In this document: in pieces, positions 45,983 through 54,837 of the stretch | Numbering within the stretch: the stretch's first letter is position 1 | How the letters are laid out: each line of letters opens with the position of its first letter | Assembly: GCF_001429045.1 (NCBI RefSeq) | Contig: NZ_LMHY01000005.1 | Location: forward strand, 47,195 to 111,194 | Length of the DNA: 64,000 bases | Direction: 5' to 3' | Origin: Pseudomonas sp. Root71 | Lineage (GTDB): Bacteria > Pseudomonadota > Gammaproteobacteria > Pseudomonadales > Pseudomonadaceae | Made by a program: the position numbers and the translations under genes | The notes under the pieces: generated by a model | What the model was told of the DNA's origin: nothing | The model's input: only the letters and a program-made list of their open reading frames with translations | The model's database searches: none

Positions 45983-46903
45983 TCAAACAGCAACGGCCGT
46001 CTGCTGCCTGTCCACCGCCACCAACGTCTCGATCATCGCCCGCGCCGCCGGCGACAAACGGAATCCGGTGCGACTGACGATCCCGCACCGTGCATTCATG
46101 CTCTCGATGTTCTGCGGCAGGTTGCGCCAGTGCAGCAGCACCAGTGAACCCTGGGCGATGTCTTCAACAAACGCTTCTTCAGTCCCCACGCCAATCGCAT
46201 TCGATTGCAGCACCACTTTCACCAGCGCCGGGAAATGTTCGGTCTCGATGCTCGGTGAAAAATCCACCCGCCCACTGAGGTTCGCCAGCAGTTTTCGAAT
46301 GCCTGGCGGGATCATCGTGGTCGCCAGCGGGTAATCGAACATGTCATTGGTCGACAGGCTTTCCTTGGCCAGCAGTGGATGCCCCGGTCGGCAGAAAAAC
46401 ACACCGCGCTTGGGCGTCAGGGCCTGGGTCTGGAAATTCGGGTCGGACTCGAAATGGCGGATGTCGGCGATGAAGAATTCGATCTCCTCACGGCTCAGCG
46501 CACGGCTGAGTTTTTCCCAGTTATCCACCTCAAAGCAGGTGCGCACTTTCGGATGCGCGTTGATGAATTGCGCCACCGCATCCGGCACCAGTTTCACCGC
46601 CGGTGCCGGGCCACAACCGAAGCGCAGTTCACCGGCATCGAGCTTGGTCATCTGCGTCACTTCAGCGTTCAAGAGGGCCGCTCCCTGCACCAGGCTGCGG
46701 GCATGTTGCAGCACCACCAGGCCTTCGGGGGTGGGGCGCAAATCCTTGTTGCCACGGTCCACCAGAACACAGCCGAACTCATGTTCGAGCCCCTGGATGC
46801 TGCGGCTGAAGGCAGGCTGGGTAATGCCCATGGCCTCGGCCGCGCGCACGAAACTGCGGTGTTCGTCGAGGGCGATGAAGTAACGCAACTGGCGAAGATC
46901 CAT
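45983..46903 (-). CDS. sftR: LysR-family regulator of sulfate-ester genes
   Basis: A 306-residue LysR-type regulator. The N-terminal winged helix reads MDLRQLRYFIALDEHRSFVRAAEAMGITQPAFSRSIQGLE, followed by a substrate-binding domain (GELRFGCGPAPAVKLVPDAV, VFFCRPGHPLLAK). It is located between atsR and atsK; in P. putida S-313 the LysR regulator SftR in this context controls sulfate-ester genes. An upstream ATG at 46918 is possible, but GGAAAA supports 46903. Symbol assigned from position and family. Confidence 0.85.
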   Translation of the reverse strand: MDLRQLRYFIALDEHRSFVRAAEAMGITQPAFSRSIQGLEHEFGCVLVDRGNKDLRPTPEGLVVLQHARSLVQGAALLNAEVTQMTKLDAGELRFGCGPAPAVKLVPDAVAQFINAHPKVRTCFEVDNWEKLSRALSREEIEFFIADIRHFESDPNFQTQALTPKRGVFFCRPGHPLLAKESLSTNDMFDYPLATTMIPPGIRKLLANLSGRVDFSPSIETEHFPALVKVVLQSNAIGVGTEEAFVEDIAQGSLVLLHWRNLPQNIESMNARCGIVSRTGFRLSPAARAMIETLVAVDRQQTAVAV

Positions 46904-46977
46904 ATGCTTTTCCGGCATCCTAAAAATAGTTCGAAGGCATTTGCGACGAGGGTTGACTGAGGTTTTAAATGCAACCT

Positions 46978-47020
46978 CTTATTCCGTCAACGAAGCATGT
47001 AGATATCTATTAGATCTAAA
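46978..47020. promoter_or_regulatory. sftR-atsK intergenic motifs: TTATTCC box and TTAGATCTAAA palindrome
   Basis: CTTATTCCGTCAACGAAG at 46978-46995 resembles the TTATTCC-type CysB half-site and is close to the sequence upstream of 53032. TTAGATCTAAA at 47010-47020 repeats the core found upstream of atsR; AGATATCT (47001-47008) is a second small palindrome. Both motifs lie 70-110 nt before atsK. Confidence 0.55.
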
Positions 47021-47086
47021 CAGAATATAGATAGAGCAGTGTTTCGCGGCCGGTTCAACCGCAAGCAGTCCGATGAGGGTTTACCC

Positions 47087-48007
47087 ATGAGCAATGCCGC
47101 TTTCGCAGTACAACCTGCTGTTCACGCGCTTGAAATCCATCCGGTGGCCGGTCGCATCGGTGCCGAAATCCGTGGTGTACAGCTTTCGGGCGAGCTGGAT
47201 GCCGCCACTGTTGAAGCCATTCAACAGGCACTGCTGCAATACAAAGTGATCTTCTTCCGCGAGCAGACCCAGCTCGACGATCAACGCCAGGAGGCGTTCG
47301 CCCACCTGCTCGGCGAGCCGGTGGCGCACCCCACCGTACCGGTGCGCGAAGGCACGCGTTTTCTGCTGGAACTGGACGGTGCCGAAGGCCAGCGAGCCAG
47401 CTCGTGGCACACCGACGTGACCTTTGTCGAGGCCTACCCCAAAGCTTCGATCCTGCGCTCGGTGGTGGCCCCGGCTTTCGGCGGCGACACCCTGTGGGCC
47501 AACACCGCCACTGCCTATGACGGGTTGTCGGTGGAACTGCGTGAACTGGCCGACAAGCTGGTCGCCGTGCACAGCAATGAATACGACTACGCCGGCAGCC
47601 GGCCCGATGTCTCGGCCGAGAAGCTGGAGCGCTATCGCAAGATCTTCACCTCGACCGTCTACGAGACCGAACACCCGGTGGTCCGCGTACACCCGATCAG
47701 CGGTGAGAAGAGCCTGTTGCTGGGGCATTTCGTCAAGCGCATCAAGGGCTATTCCCAGGCCGATTCGGCGCACCTGTTCGGCTTGCTGCAAAGCCATGTG
47801 ATCCGCCAGGAAAACATCGTGCGCTGGCGCTGGAAGGCCGGTGATGTGGCGATCTGGGACAACCGCTCCACCCAGCATTACGCAGTGGATGACTACGGGA
47901 CCCAGGACCGCATCGTGCGCCGGGTGACGCTCAAGGGCGAGGTGGCGGTGGGTGTGAACGGGCAGGTCAGCCAGACGGTGAAAGGGCCGGATATCGACGG
48001 CGTCTGA
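47087..48007 (+). CDS. atsK: Alkylsulfatase, Fe(II)/2-oxoglutarate dioxygenase
   Basis: A 306-residue TauD-family enzyme that oxidatively cleaves alkyl sulfate esters to aldehyde and sulfate. Iron ligands His108-x-Asp110 (SSWHTDVTF) and His264 (STQHYAVDDY), with arginines at 275 and 279, match the positions reported for P. putida AtsK. The start ATG 47087 follows GAGGG; the frame extends 48 nt upstream. Divergent from sftR and upstream of the TonB-dependent receptor gene. Confidence 0.93.
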   Translation: MSNAAFAVQPAVHALEIHPVAGRIGAEIRGVQLSGELDAATVEAIQQALLQYKVIFFREQTQLDDQRQEAFAHLLGEPVAHPTVPVREGTRFLLELDGAEGQRASSWHTDVTFVEAYPKASILRSVVAPAFGGDTLWANTATAYDGLSVELRELADKLVAVHSNEYDYAGSRPDVSAEKLERYRKIFTSTVYETEHPVVRVHPISGEKSLLLGHFVKRIKGYSQADSAHLFGLLQSHVIRQENIVRWRWKAGDVAIWDNRSTQHYAVDDYGTQDRIVRRVTLKGEVAVGVNGQVSQTVKGPDIDGV

Positions 48008-48016
48008 GCTGACGCT

Positions 48017-48091
48017 ATCGCCAGCGGGCTCGCTCCCACACTGACCGTGTGAACACTGGAGATCCCCTGTGGGAGCGAGCTTGCTCGCGAT
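48017..48091. repeat. REP doublet, family A, left arm degenerate
   Basis: The right unit (48068-48091) is a standard GGGAGCGAGCTTGCTCGCGA copy. The left one (48017-48040) is altered at several bases (ATCGCCAGCGGGCTCGCTCC). It separates atsK from the receptor gene. Confidence 0.85.
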
Positions 48092-48141
48092 GGCGGCCTG
48101 GCAAGCAACAAAGAATTTACTTTGATCGGGAACCCTGCCTT

Positions 48142-50502
48142 ATGAGTCCGTTGCACGTCGCTTCAACCTCTTCACCCCAACGGCTCAAACGCCTGCCCCT
48201 CGCGCTATTGCTGGCCGGCAGCGCCAGTTGGACCCAGGGCTATGCGGCCGAAAGCGCTACCCCGGAAACCACCCCCGTTAAAACCGCCACGGCCGACAGC
48301 GCGCAACTGGAAACCGTGACGGTCACCACTCGCCGCCGCGAAGAAAGCTCGCAGGATGTACCAACGCCCATGAGCGTGGTCAGCGGCCAGACCCTGGAAA
48401 CCCAACGGGTCTATCGCATCCAGGATCTGCAGCAGCTGGTGCCTAGCGTCAACGTCGCCTACATGCATGCGCGCCAGTCCAGCGTGTCGATCCGAGGCCT
48501 GGGCAATAACCCGGCCAGCGATGGCCTGGAAGGCAGTGTCGGCCTGTACATCGACAACGTTTACCTGGGCCGTCCCGGTATGGCCGTATTCGACCTGATG
48601 GACATCGAGCAGCTCGAAGTGCTTCGCGGTCCGCAGGGCACCTTGTTCGGCAAGAACACCACCGCCGGGGTGATCAACATCAGCACCCGCGCGCCGACCT
48701 TCACCCCTGAACGCAGCATCGAATCTTCGGTGGGCGAGGACGGATACTTCCAGACCAAAGGTACGATTTCCGGCCCGTTGAATGACGAACTGGCCGGACG
48801 TTTTTCCGCGTATCGCACCCGCAGCGATGGCGACATCAAGAACGAATTCGACGGCCACGATTTAAATGGTGGCTCCCGCGAAGGCTTCCGTGGGCAGTTG
48901 CTGTTCAAGCCCAACGAGTCATTCAACCTGCGCTGGATCGGCGACTACAACGAGGAAGATTCCAGCGCCGGCACACGTGTGCTGTACAGCACCGGCCCGA
49001 CCATCAATGGCACCAACCTGTATCAGACCCGGGCCAACGCGGCGGGCGCGACACTGGTTGACGGCACGCACCGCAAGGTCAACCTGAACAACGAACAACA
49101 CGTCACTGTGCATCAGGGCGGTACCTCGGTCGAGGCCAACTGGACATTGCCAAGCGACTTCACCCTGACCTCTATCAGCTCCTATCGCTGGTGGAATTTC
49201 ACCCCGCGCAACGATGACGGCCTGAACGTTACCGCCTTCTACAACGCTGGTGTTTCGGTGGAGGATAAGCAGTACTCACAGGAGTTCCGCCTGGCGTCGC
49301 CTACCGGTGGATTCTTCGATTACGTGCTCGGCGCCTACTACTTCGGTTCCGACCTGGACAACAAATCCTTCACCTATTACGGCCCGCAAGCGGACATCTG
49401 GAGCGGCACACCCAACGGTGCGCTGAACAACATCGACAGTGTTGGCAACGGGCATATCGAAACCAACAGCTTTGCGCTGTTCGCCCAGGGCACCTGGCAC
49501 CTGAGCGAACGCCTGGACTTCACCGCCGGGCTGCGTGGCACCTATGAAGAGAAAAACGCCAATGTCACGCGCGATGCACCGGTCGGTGGCGTTGCGGTAA
49601 CCGGTGCGGCGGCCGCGGCCAGACGCGGTCGTGCCGGCGCATACGATTCCGGCGATCTGAATCAGTACAGCTCCAGCCCCTCGGGTTTGTTGAACCTCAG
49701 TTACCGCCTCACCGACGACCTGCTCACTTACGCCACCTTGTCCCATGGCGAAAAGTCCGGCGGGGTCAATCTGGCGGTGGGCACGGCACCGGTTGCCGGT
49801 GCCGACTCGCTGCTGATCGGTACCGAGCGCGCCAACAACGCCGAGCTCGGTTTCAAGAGCACCCTGTGGGACCGTCGCCTGCAACTCAACGCCAACCTGT
49901 TCTGGACCCAGGTCAATGGCTACCAGACCAACGCCTACGACGACGTCAATCGCGTGCAATACCTGACCAACGCCGGTTCCGTGCGCTCCCGTGGCGTGGA
50001 GTTCGAAAGCACCCTGATCCCGCTGCGTGGCCTGACGCTGAACATCAACGGCTCGTACAACGACGTCAGCTACCTCTCCTACAAGGATGCGCCGTGCCCG
50101 CCGGAAGTCAGCCTGGCGCCGGGCGCTCCAGCGTCCTGCGACCTCAGCGGCCATCAAGTGGTGGGTGCTTCGAAATGGATCGGCAACGCCAACGGCGAAT
50201 ACAAATGGAACCTGAGCAACGGCTTCGAAGAGTACGTCACCGCCAGCTATGCGTTCCGCTCCAAAGCGGTGGGCACGGTGGAAGATTCGGACTTCGGACA
50301 GATCCCGAGTTATGCGGTGGTCAACCTGTCCACCGGCCTTCGCGGCGACTTCAACCAGGGGCAGTGGGACGTTTCGCTGTGGCTGAAAAACGCCTTCGAC
50401 AAAACCTATTACACGACGCTGTGGACGGCCGCCAATGGCGGTTATGAAGGCCTGCTCGGCACCCCGCGGACGCTGGGCGTGACCGGCCGATATGACTTCT
50501 GA
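48142..50502 (+). CDS. TonB-dependent outer-membrane receptor (probable sulfate-ester uptake)
   Basis: A 786-residue TonB-dependent receptor: signal peptide (cleavage near GYAAES), a TonB box around LETVTVTTRR, a plug domain (DVPTPMSVVSGQTLETQ, VSIRGLGNNPASDGLEGSVGLYIDNVYLG, LEVLRGPQGTLFGKNTTAGVINI) and a 22-strand-type barrel ending in an aromatic Phe (RYDF). Position between atsK and tonB-exbBD points to uptake of sulfate esters or sulfonates, like the SftP receptor of P. putida; the substrate is inferred. The start ATG 48142 is preceded by GGGAA. Confidence 0.9.
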   Translation: MSPLHVASTSSPQRLKRLPLALLLAGSASWTQGYAAESATPETTPVKTATADSAQLETVTVTTRRREESSQDVPTPMSVVSGQTLETQRVYRIQDLQQLVPSVNVAYMHARQSSVSIRGLGNNPASDGLEGSVGLYIDNVYLGRPGMAVFDLMDIEQLEVLRGPQGTLFGKNTTAGVINISTRAPTFTPERSIESSVGEDGYFQTKGTISGPLNDELAGRFSAYRTRSDGDIKNEFDGHDLNGGSREGFRGQLLFKPNESFNLRWIGDYNEEDSSAGTRVLYSTGPTINGTNLYQTRANAAGATLVDGTHRKVNLNNEQHVTVHQGGTSVEANWTLPSDFTLTSISSYRWWNFTPRNDDGLNVTAFYNAGVSVEDKQYSQEFRLASPTGGFFDYVLGAYYFGSDLDNKSFTYYGPQADIWSGTPNGALNNIDSVGNGHIETNSFALFAQGTWHLSERLDFTAGLRGTYEEKNANVTRDAPVGGVAVTGAAAAARRGRAGAYDSGDLNQYSSSPSGLLNLSYRLTDDLLTYATLSHGEKSGGVNLAVGTAPVAGADSLLIGTERANNAELGFKSTLWDRRLQLNANLFWTQVNGYQTNAYDDVNRVQYLTNAGSVRSRGVEFESTLIPLRGLTLNINGSYNDVSYLSYKDAPCPPEVSLAPGAPASCDLSGHQVVGASKWIGNANGEYKWNLSNGFEEYVTASYAFRSKAVGTVEDSDFGQIPSYAVVNLSTGLRGDFNQGQWDVSLWLKNAFDKTYYTTLWTAANGGYEGLLGTPRTLGVTGRYDF

Positions 50503-50622
50503 CGGCGAAAAACCATGCCTTGGATGAATACTTTCAATGCGGGCAAGGCATCGGTTTTTCCACGCTACGCCGGAGCCCTTGAACGGCGGGCTCTGGCGGT
50601 GGATTGATGGTTTATATATTCG

Positions 50623-50648
50623 CTTAAGGTCTAAACATAAGTTTAAAC
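50623..50648 (+). promoter_or_regulatory. AT-rich element with variant palindrome upstream of tonB
   Basis: CTTAAGGTCTAAAC (50623-50636) is an imperfect match to the TTAGATCTAAA core, followed by the palindrome GTTTAAAC (50641-50648), about 115 nt before tonB. The 258-nt interval 50503-50760 holds no other gene. Confidence 0.4.
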
Positions 50649-50760
50649 ATTACTTTCAGAACTAAGCGTTCAAGCCAATGATTGCTCTACCGGGACGTCG
50701 TCGGGGGATGTTCAGTACGACGTTCCGGTAGTCCGCAAAGAGACCGCAGGGAGTTAAACA

Positions 50761-51570
50761 ATGGGCAATGTCCAGACCGCCGCCAGCGCCCATGAAGTGC
50801 TGTGGCGCCAGGCACCCGGTGGTGAGTTGGTCGACCTCGGCCGACCGCACCGGGTGCCCTTGGGCCAGTTGCGTTTGCAGCGTGCGCCCAAAGACGTCCT
50901 TCGCCGACGAGAAGCGATCGTGCTGGGCGTGCTGGCGTTGCTGGTGCATGGCGCGGTGATCTATTGGGTCAATCAGCAACCGACCACCGTGCTGCCCATC
51001 GTGCCACCGGAGATTCCGCCGATGACCATCGAGTTCTCGCGTCCGGCGCCACCGGTGGTCGAGCCGCCGCCACCGCAACCTGTCCAGCCTGTGGTGGAGC
51101 CGCCTCCTCCCGTGGAAGACGAACTGGCGGTGAAACCACCTCCACCGAAGCCGGTTCCCAAGCCCAAACCGGTGGCCAAACCGTTAGTGAAACCGGCGCC
51201 AAAAGCCGTTGAACAACCACCTGTGCCGCCACAACCGGTAGCGCCTGTCGCGGCCCCGGCGCCACCTGCACCTCCAGCGCCCGCACCTGTGACACCGGCC
51301 TCGGCCACCGCCGGTTACTTGAAAAACCCGGCGCCGGAATACCCGTCGCTGGCCCAGCGTAAAGGCTGGGAAGGCACGGTGTTGTTGCGCGTGCATGTGC
51401 TGGCCAGCGGCAAGCCCGGCGAGATCCAGCTGCAGAAAAGCAGCGGTCGCGATGCACTCGACGAAGCGGCGCTGAACGCGGTGAAACGCTGGAGTTTCGT
51501 GCCGGCCAAGCAAGGTGATGTCGCCCGGGACGGCTGGGTCAGCGTGCCTATCGATTTTAAGATTCATTAA
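50761..51570 (+). CDS. tonB: TonB energy transducer
   Basis: A 269-residue protein with a long cytoplasmic N-terminus (about 50 residues), a single membrane anchor (about 52-70) containing the conserved His (His63), a proline-rich periplasmic spacer (about 80-180, Pro with Val, Lys and Glu) and the TonB C-terminal domain (YLKNPAPEYPSLAQRKGWEG, then RDALDEAALNAVKRWSFVPA). It energises the adjacent receptor with ExbBD. GGGAG precedes ATG 50761. Confidence 0.93.
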   Translation: MGNVQTAASAHEVLWRQAPGGELVDLGRPHRVPLGQLRLQRAPKDVLRRREAIVLGVLALLVHGAVIYWVNQQPTTVLPIVPPEIPPMTIEFSRPAPPVVEPPPPQPVQPVVEPPPPVEDELAVKPPPPKPVPKPKPVAKPLVKPAPKAVEQPPVPPQPVAPVAAPAPPAPPAPAPVTPASATAGYLKNPAPEYPSLAQRKGWEGTVLLRVHVLASGKPGEIQLQKSSGRDALDEAALNAVKRWSFVPAKQGDVARDGWVSVPIDFKIH

Positions 51571-51614
51571 ACCGAAACCAAATTCGCGCGAAACGTTTAC
51601 ACGAGGAATACACC

Positions 51615-52340
51615 ATGACGTTACTGGCATCTCCACTTGAATCCATCGAAAGCGCGGTGATCTGGCTGCTGGTGGTTTTTTCCGTCGCGACATGGGGTCT
51701 GGCATTGCTCAAGGGCGTGCAGTTCGCTCGACTCAAGTCACAGGATCGAAAGTTTCATCAACAGTTCTGGGCGGCTTCGAGCCTCGACTCGGCGGCGGAG
51801 CTGAGCGAAACCAGGCCAGGGGCGGCAGCCCGGGTTGCACAGGCCGGTTATGCGGCCATCCAGGTGGGCGAGACGCCGCAGGCGGCGGACTTGAGTCAGG
51901 CGATCAATCATCAGGATCGTCTGGAGCGTGCCTTGCGTCAGCAGATCGTGCGTGAGCGTCGGTCGCTGGAAACCGGGTTGGCGGTGGTCGCGAGCATTGG
52001 CAGCACCTCGCCGTTCATTGGTTTGTTCGGCACGGTGTGGGGAATCATGGAAGCGTTGAAAGGCATCAGCGCGGCGGGCTCGGCAAGTCTTGAAACGGTC
52101 GCCGGGCCGATTGGCGCGGCACTGGTCGCCACCGGCGTCGGGATCGCCGTCGCGGTGCCGGCGGTGTTGGTTTACAACTATTTTTTGCGTCGTTTGAAAC
52201 TGACGGCGGCGGACCTGGATGACTTCGCCCACGACTTCTACAGCCTGGCGCAGAAGAGTTCGTTCCGTGTGCTGATCCACCCGACGGCGCACAAGGCGGT
52301 AGCCCAGGGCAATGCGCAGAAAGTGAAGGAGGCGTCCTGA
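51615..52340 (+). CDS. exbB: ExbB-type proton channel subunit
   Basis: A 241-residue MotA/TolQ/ExbB protein with three membrane segments: SAVIWLLVVFSVATWGLALL near the N-terminus and two in the C-terminal half (SIGSTSPFIGLFGTVWGIMEAL and TGVGIAVAVPAVLVYNYFL). Good GAGGA ribosome site. Together with ExbD it couples proton motive force to TonB. Confidence 0.94.
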   Translation: MTLLASPLESIESAVIWLLVVFSVATWGLALLKGVQFARLKSQDRKFHQQFWAASSLDSAAELSETRPGAAARVAQAGYAAIQVGETPQAADLSQAINHQDRLERALRQQIVRERRSLETGLAVVASIGSTSPFIGLFGTVWGIMEALKGISAAGSASLETVAGPIGAALVATGVGIAVAVPAVLVYNYFLRRLKLTAADLDDFAHDFYSLAQKSSFRVLIHPTAHKAVAQGNAQKVKEAS

Positions 52341-52341
52341 C

Positions 52342-52743
52342 ATGGCCTTCTCCACGCAAGACACTGACGAGGTGCTCAGCGAGATCAACGTGACACCGTT
52401 GGTGGATGTGATGCTGGTGTTGCTGGTGGTGTTCATCGTCACCGCACCGCTGCTGACCAACGCGATACCGATCAACCTGCCCAAGACCGAAGCGGTGGCG
52501 CCGGTGGAGCAGAAAGACCCCTTGGTGGTGAGCATCGACGGTGCCGGCAAACTGTTTATCAACAAGGACGAGATACAACCGGACTTGCTGGAGTTCAACC
52601 TCAAGTCGGCGAAGGCCAAGGACCCCGAGGTGCGCGTGCAGTTGCAGGCGGACGATGGGGTGAATTACGGCGAGGTGGCGCGGGCCATGGCGTCGATTGA
52701 ACGGGCAGGGATTACCAAGTTGTCGGTGATTACTGCGCGTTAA
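52342..52743 (+). CDS. exbD: ExbD-type biopolymer transport protein
   Basis: A 133-residue protein with one N-terminal membrane helix containing the essential acidic residue (EINVTPLVDVMLVLLVVFIV) and a periplasmic domain. AAGGAGG lies before ATG 52342, one nucleotide after exbB ends. tonB-exbB-exbD is therefore one unit, ending at a terminator. Confidence 0.95.
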   Translation: MAFSTQDTDEVLSEINVTPLVDVMLVLLVVFIVTAPLLTNAIPINLPKTEAVAPVEQKDPLVVSIDGAGKLFINKDEIQPDLLEFNLKSAKAKDPEVRVQLQADDGVNYGEVARAMASIERAGITKLSVITAR

Positions 52744-52760
52744 CAGATTTTCGTTTTCCG

Positions 52761-52796
52761 GGGCCGTCTCCTTGGCAGGGTGCGGCCCTTTTTTTT
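52761..52796 (+). terminator. tonB-exbBD terminator
   Basis: GGGCCG (52761-52766) pairs with CGGCCC (52783-52788), followed by an eight-T run, 18 nt after the exbD stop. Confidence 0.85.
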
Positions 52797-52825
52797 CCTC
52801 GATTTCAGCAGCACCACTAATCCCC

Positions 52826-52916
52826 TGTGGGAGCGAGCTTGCTCGCGAATGCGGCGTATCAGTCGACATAAATATTGCCTGACCGGACGCTTTCGCGAGC
52901 AAGCCCGCTCCCACAG
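52826..52916. repeat. REP doublet, family A
   Basis: Inverted units at 52826-52849 and 52891-52916 with core GGGAGCGAGCTTGCTCGCGA. Confidence 0.9.
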
Positions 52917-52937
52917 TCGATGGTGTTTATATTCGAT

Positions 52938-52976
52938 ATAGATCTTAACAAATAGCTTCTTATTCCTTAACGAATA
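52938..52976 (+). promoter_or_regulatory. Sulfur-type promoter motifs upstream of hydrolase gene
   Basis: ATAGATCTTAAC (52938-52949) is a variant of the TTAGATCTAAA palindrome. TTATTCCTTAACGAATA follows, including the inverted repeat TATTC-N6-GAATA (52961-52976), close to the sequence before atsK. A CysB-type site is suggested. Confidence 0.5.
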
Positions 52977-53031
52977 TAAATCCTCTCCCTATACTCGACC
53001 GGGAACAGACACGCAGCAGGAGAGCTCCCCC

Positions 53032-53613
53032 ATGCGCAACGAATCAATTCGCTACCTGATTGTGCCGGGCTGGCAAGGATCGCCAGAAGATCATTGGCAA
53101 AGCCACTGGCAGAACAGCCTGCCGAACAGCGCACGGGTGGAACAGGCCGACTGGCTGACGCCGCGCCGTGAAGACTGGGTCGCGGCGCTGGCCGAGGCGA
53201 TTGCCGTCGACAGCACGCCGGTGATTCTCATTGCCCACAGCCTGGGCTGCATCACCGTCGCCCATTGGGCCGCGAGTGCCCCCGTGCAGTTTTTGCGTCA
53301 AGTGCGCGGCGCCTTGCTCGTCGCGCCGGCCGATGTCGAACGCCCGGCCTGCGCGCCGGCCTTGCGCAATTTCGCGCCGATCCCGACGGATCTGCTGCCG
53401 TTCCCCAGCCAGGTTGTCAGCTCCGACAACGACAGCGCCGTCAGTGCACCACGGGCCTTGGAGCTGGCGCGTAACTGGGGCGCCGAGGCGGGGATTCTGG
53501 CGGGGGCGGGGCATATCAACGTGAAGTCCGGTCACCAGCGTTGGGAGCAGGGTTTTGCCTACCTCTATCGACTGCAAAACCGCATGGAACACCACGCCCT
53601 GCGCCGCGCTTGA
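53032..53613 (+). CDS. RBBP9/YdeN-family alpha/beta hydrolase
   Basis: A 193-residue serine hydrolase-like protein: YLIVPGWQGSPEDHWQ at the start, nucleophile motif AHSLGCITV, then the FPSQVVSSDNDSAVS segment and GAGHINVKSGH, which supply the acid and His. Substrate unknown. AGGAGAG before ATG 53032. It is co-directional with the sigma-54 activator gene 55 nt downstream, and the upstream motifs suggest sulfur-limited expression. Confidence 0.9.
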   Translation: MRNESIRYLIVPGWQGSPEDHWQSHWQNSLPNSARVEQADWLTPRREDWVAALAEAIAVDSTPVILIAHSLGCITVAHWAASAPVQFLRQVRGALLVAPADVERPACAPALRNFAPIPTDLLPFPSQVVSSDNDSAVSAPRALELARNWGAEAGILAGAGHINVKSGHQRWEQGFAYLYRLQNRMEHHALRRA

Positions 53614-53668
53614 ACACTTTCCTTATTTAACGCCCCCGTCTCCCGGCGGTTTTGGGCGGGAGTCTGCC

Positions 53669-54598
53669 ATGAGCTTCGAAACCTTCGGCCAGCCACTGCT
53701 GACCTTTCCCGATGCTGAAAAAAGTCCCCTGAGCATCCGTGCCAAGGCGCTGGTGTTTGTCGATCCACGGTCACGGCAATTACGTGAAGACCTTGAACAA
53801 CTGGCCACGCGTTCAGTGTCAGTGCTTATCCGTGGCGAAACCGGCACCGGCAAGGAGTTGCTGGCCCGCCATATCCACCGCGCCAGTGATCGCGGCGGGT
53901 TGTTCGTCTCGGTCAACTGCGGGGCCATCAGCCCGACCTACGCCGACGCCGAGTTGTTTGGCTATGCGGCGGGCAGCTACAGCGGCTCGGCGAGCAGCCG
54001 CGCCGGGTGGTTCGGTTCGGCCAACGGCGGCACGTTGTACCTGGACGAAATCGGCGATTTGCCGTTGCCGATCCAGATCAAATTGCTCGCCGCGCTGGAA
54101 AACCACGAAGTCACCCGCGTCGGTGCCCAGCAACCGAGCCCGGTGGACGTGCGACTGGTGGCGGCCACCAGCATCGATCTGGCCCAGGCGGTTGCCGCCG
54201 GAAAATTCCATGAACGGCTCTATCACTACCTCAGCGAAGGCCAGCTCGAACTGCCGGCGCTGCGCGAGCGCACGGGTGACATCCTGTCGCTGGCCGAATA
54301 CTTCCTCGGGATCTACAGCCAGCGTCTCGACTTGCCAGTGCCGCTGATCAGCGAAGCGGCGCAGCTGGTGCTGGAACGCCACAGTTGGCCGGGTAATACC
54401 CGGGAGCTGGAAAACATTATTCACTTTGCACTGCTGGTGAGTACGGGCGACGAGATTTTGCCGGAGCATTTGAACCTGTCGGAGGCGTTGGTTTCTTTGG
54501 GGCAAATTGAGCAGCAAATAAAGTATGTCTTTTCCAACGGTACGCCTGAGGAGCGTCAGGCACTGAAGCAATTGCTGCTTACGACCGGGCTTTTGTAG
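53669..54598 (+). CDS. Sigma-54 activator AAA+ protein, altered loop and no visible HTH
   Basis: A 309-residue protein consisting essentially of the central sigma-54 interaction AAA+ domain. Walker A GETGTGKE (56-63), Walker B GGTLYLDE (120-127), and FHERLYHYLSEGQLELPALRER are present. The GAFTGA loop that contacts sigma-54 reads GSYSGS (102-107). No N-terminal sensor exists, as in SfnR/PspF-type activators. No Fis-type helix-turn-helix is visible at the end. The stop TAG at 54596 lies inside a family-B REP, which makes a REP-associated 3' truncation plausible. Function uncertain. Confidence 0.8.
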   Translation: MSFETFGQPLLTFPDAEKSPLSIRAKALVFVDPRSRQLREDLEQLATRSVSVLIRGETGTGKELLARHIHRASDRGGLFVSVNCGAISPTYADAELFGYAAGSYSGSASSRAGWFGSANGGTLYLDEIGDLPLPIQIKLLAALENHEVTRVGAQQPSPVDVRLVAATSIDLAQAVAAGKFHERLYHYLSEGQLELPALRERTGDILSLAEYFLGIYSQRLDLPVPLISEAAQLVLERHSWPGNTRELENIIHFALLVSTGDEILPEHLNLSEALVSLGQIEQQIKYVFSNGTPEERQALKQLLLTTGLL

Positions 54599-54683
54599 GA
54601 GCTGCCGCAGGCTGCGATCTTTTGATTTCCGGCGGCCTCAATGCCATCAAAGTCAAAAGATCGCAGCCTGCGGCAGCTCCTAC
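54594..54683. repeat. REP doublet, family B, overlapping the end of the sigma-54 activator gene
   Basis: Inverted copies of GGAGCTGCCGCAGGCTGCGA at 54594-54625 and 54653-54683; the left copy supplies the TAG stop codon of the upstream gene. Confidence 0.92.
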
Positions 54684-54716
54684 GTGAACAAAATGGAATA
54701 TGAAGCTGAATAAACG

Positions 54717-54733
54717 TTATTGTTCGGGAATAA
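54717..54733 (+). promoter_or_regulatory. CysB-like element upstream of metQ
   Basis: The complement of 54717-54733 reads TTATTCCCGAACAATAA, an imperfect palindrome with the TTATTCC half-site, about 105 nt before the metQ-like gene. Confidence 0.4.
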
Positions 54734-54837
54734 AAAATCCCGGTATTGTCCGCTTCACGCCAGCGATAGCACTTCACTGGCACTCTCATATTCAAGCCGT
54801 CGCCACAAGCGACTGTGATTTTCGATAAGGACACTGC

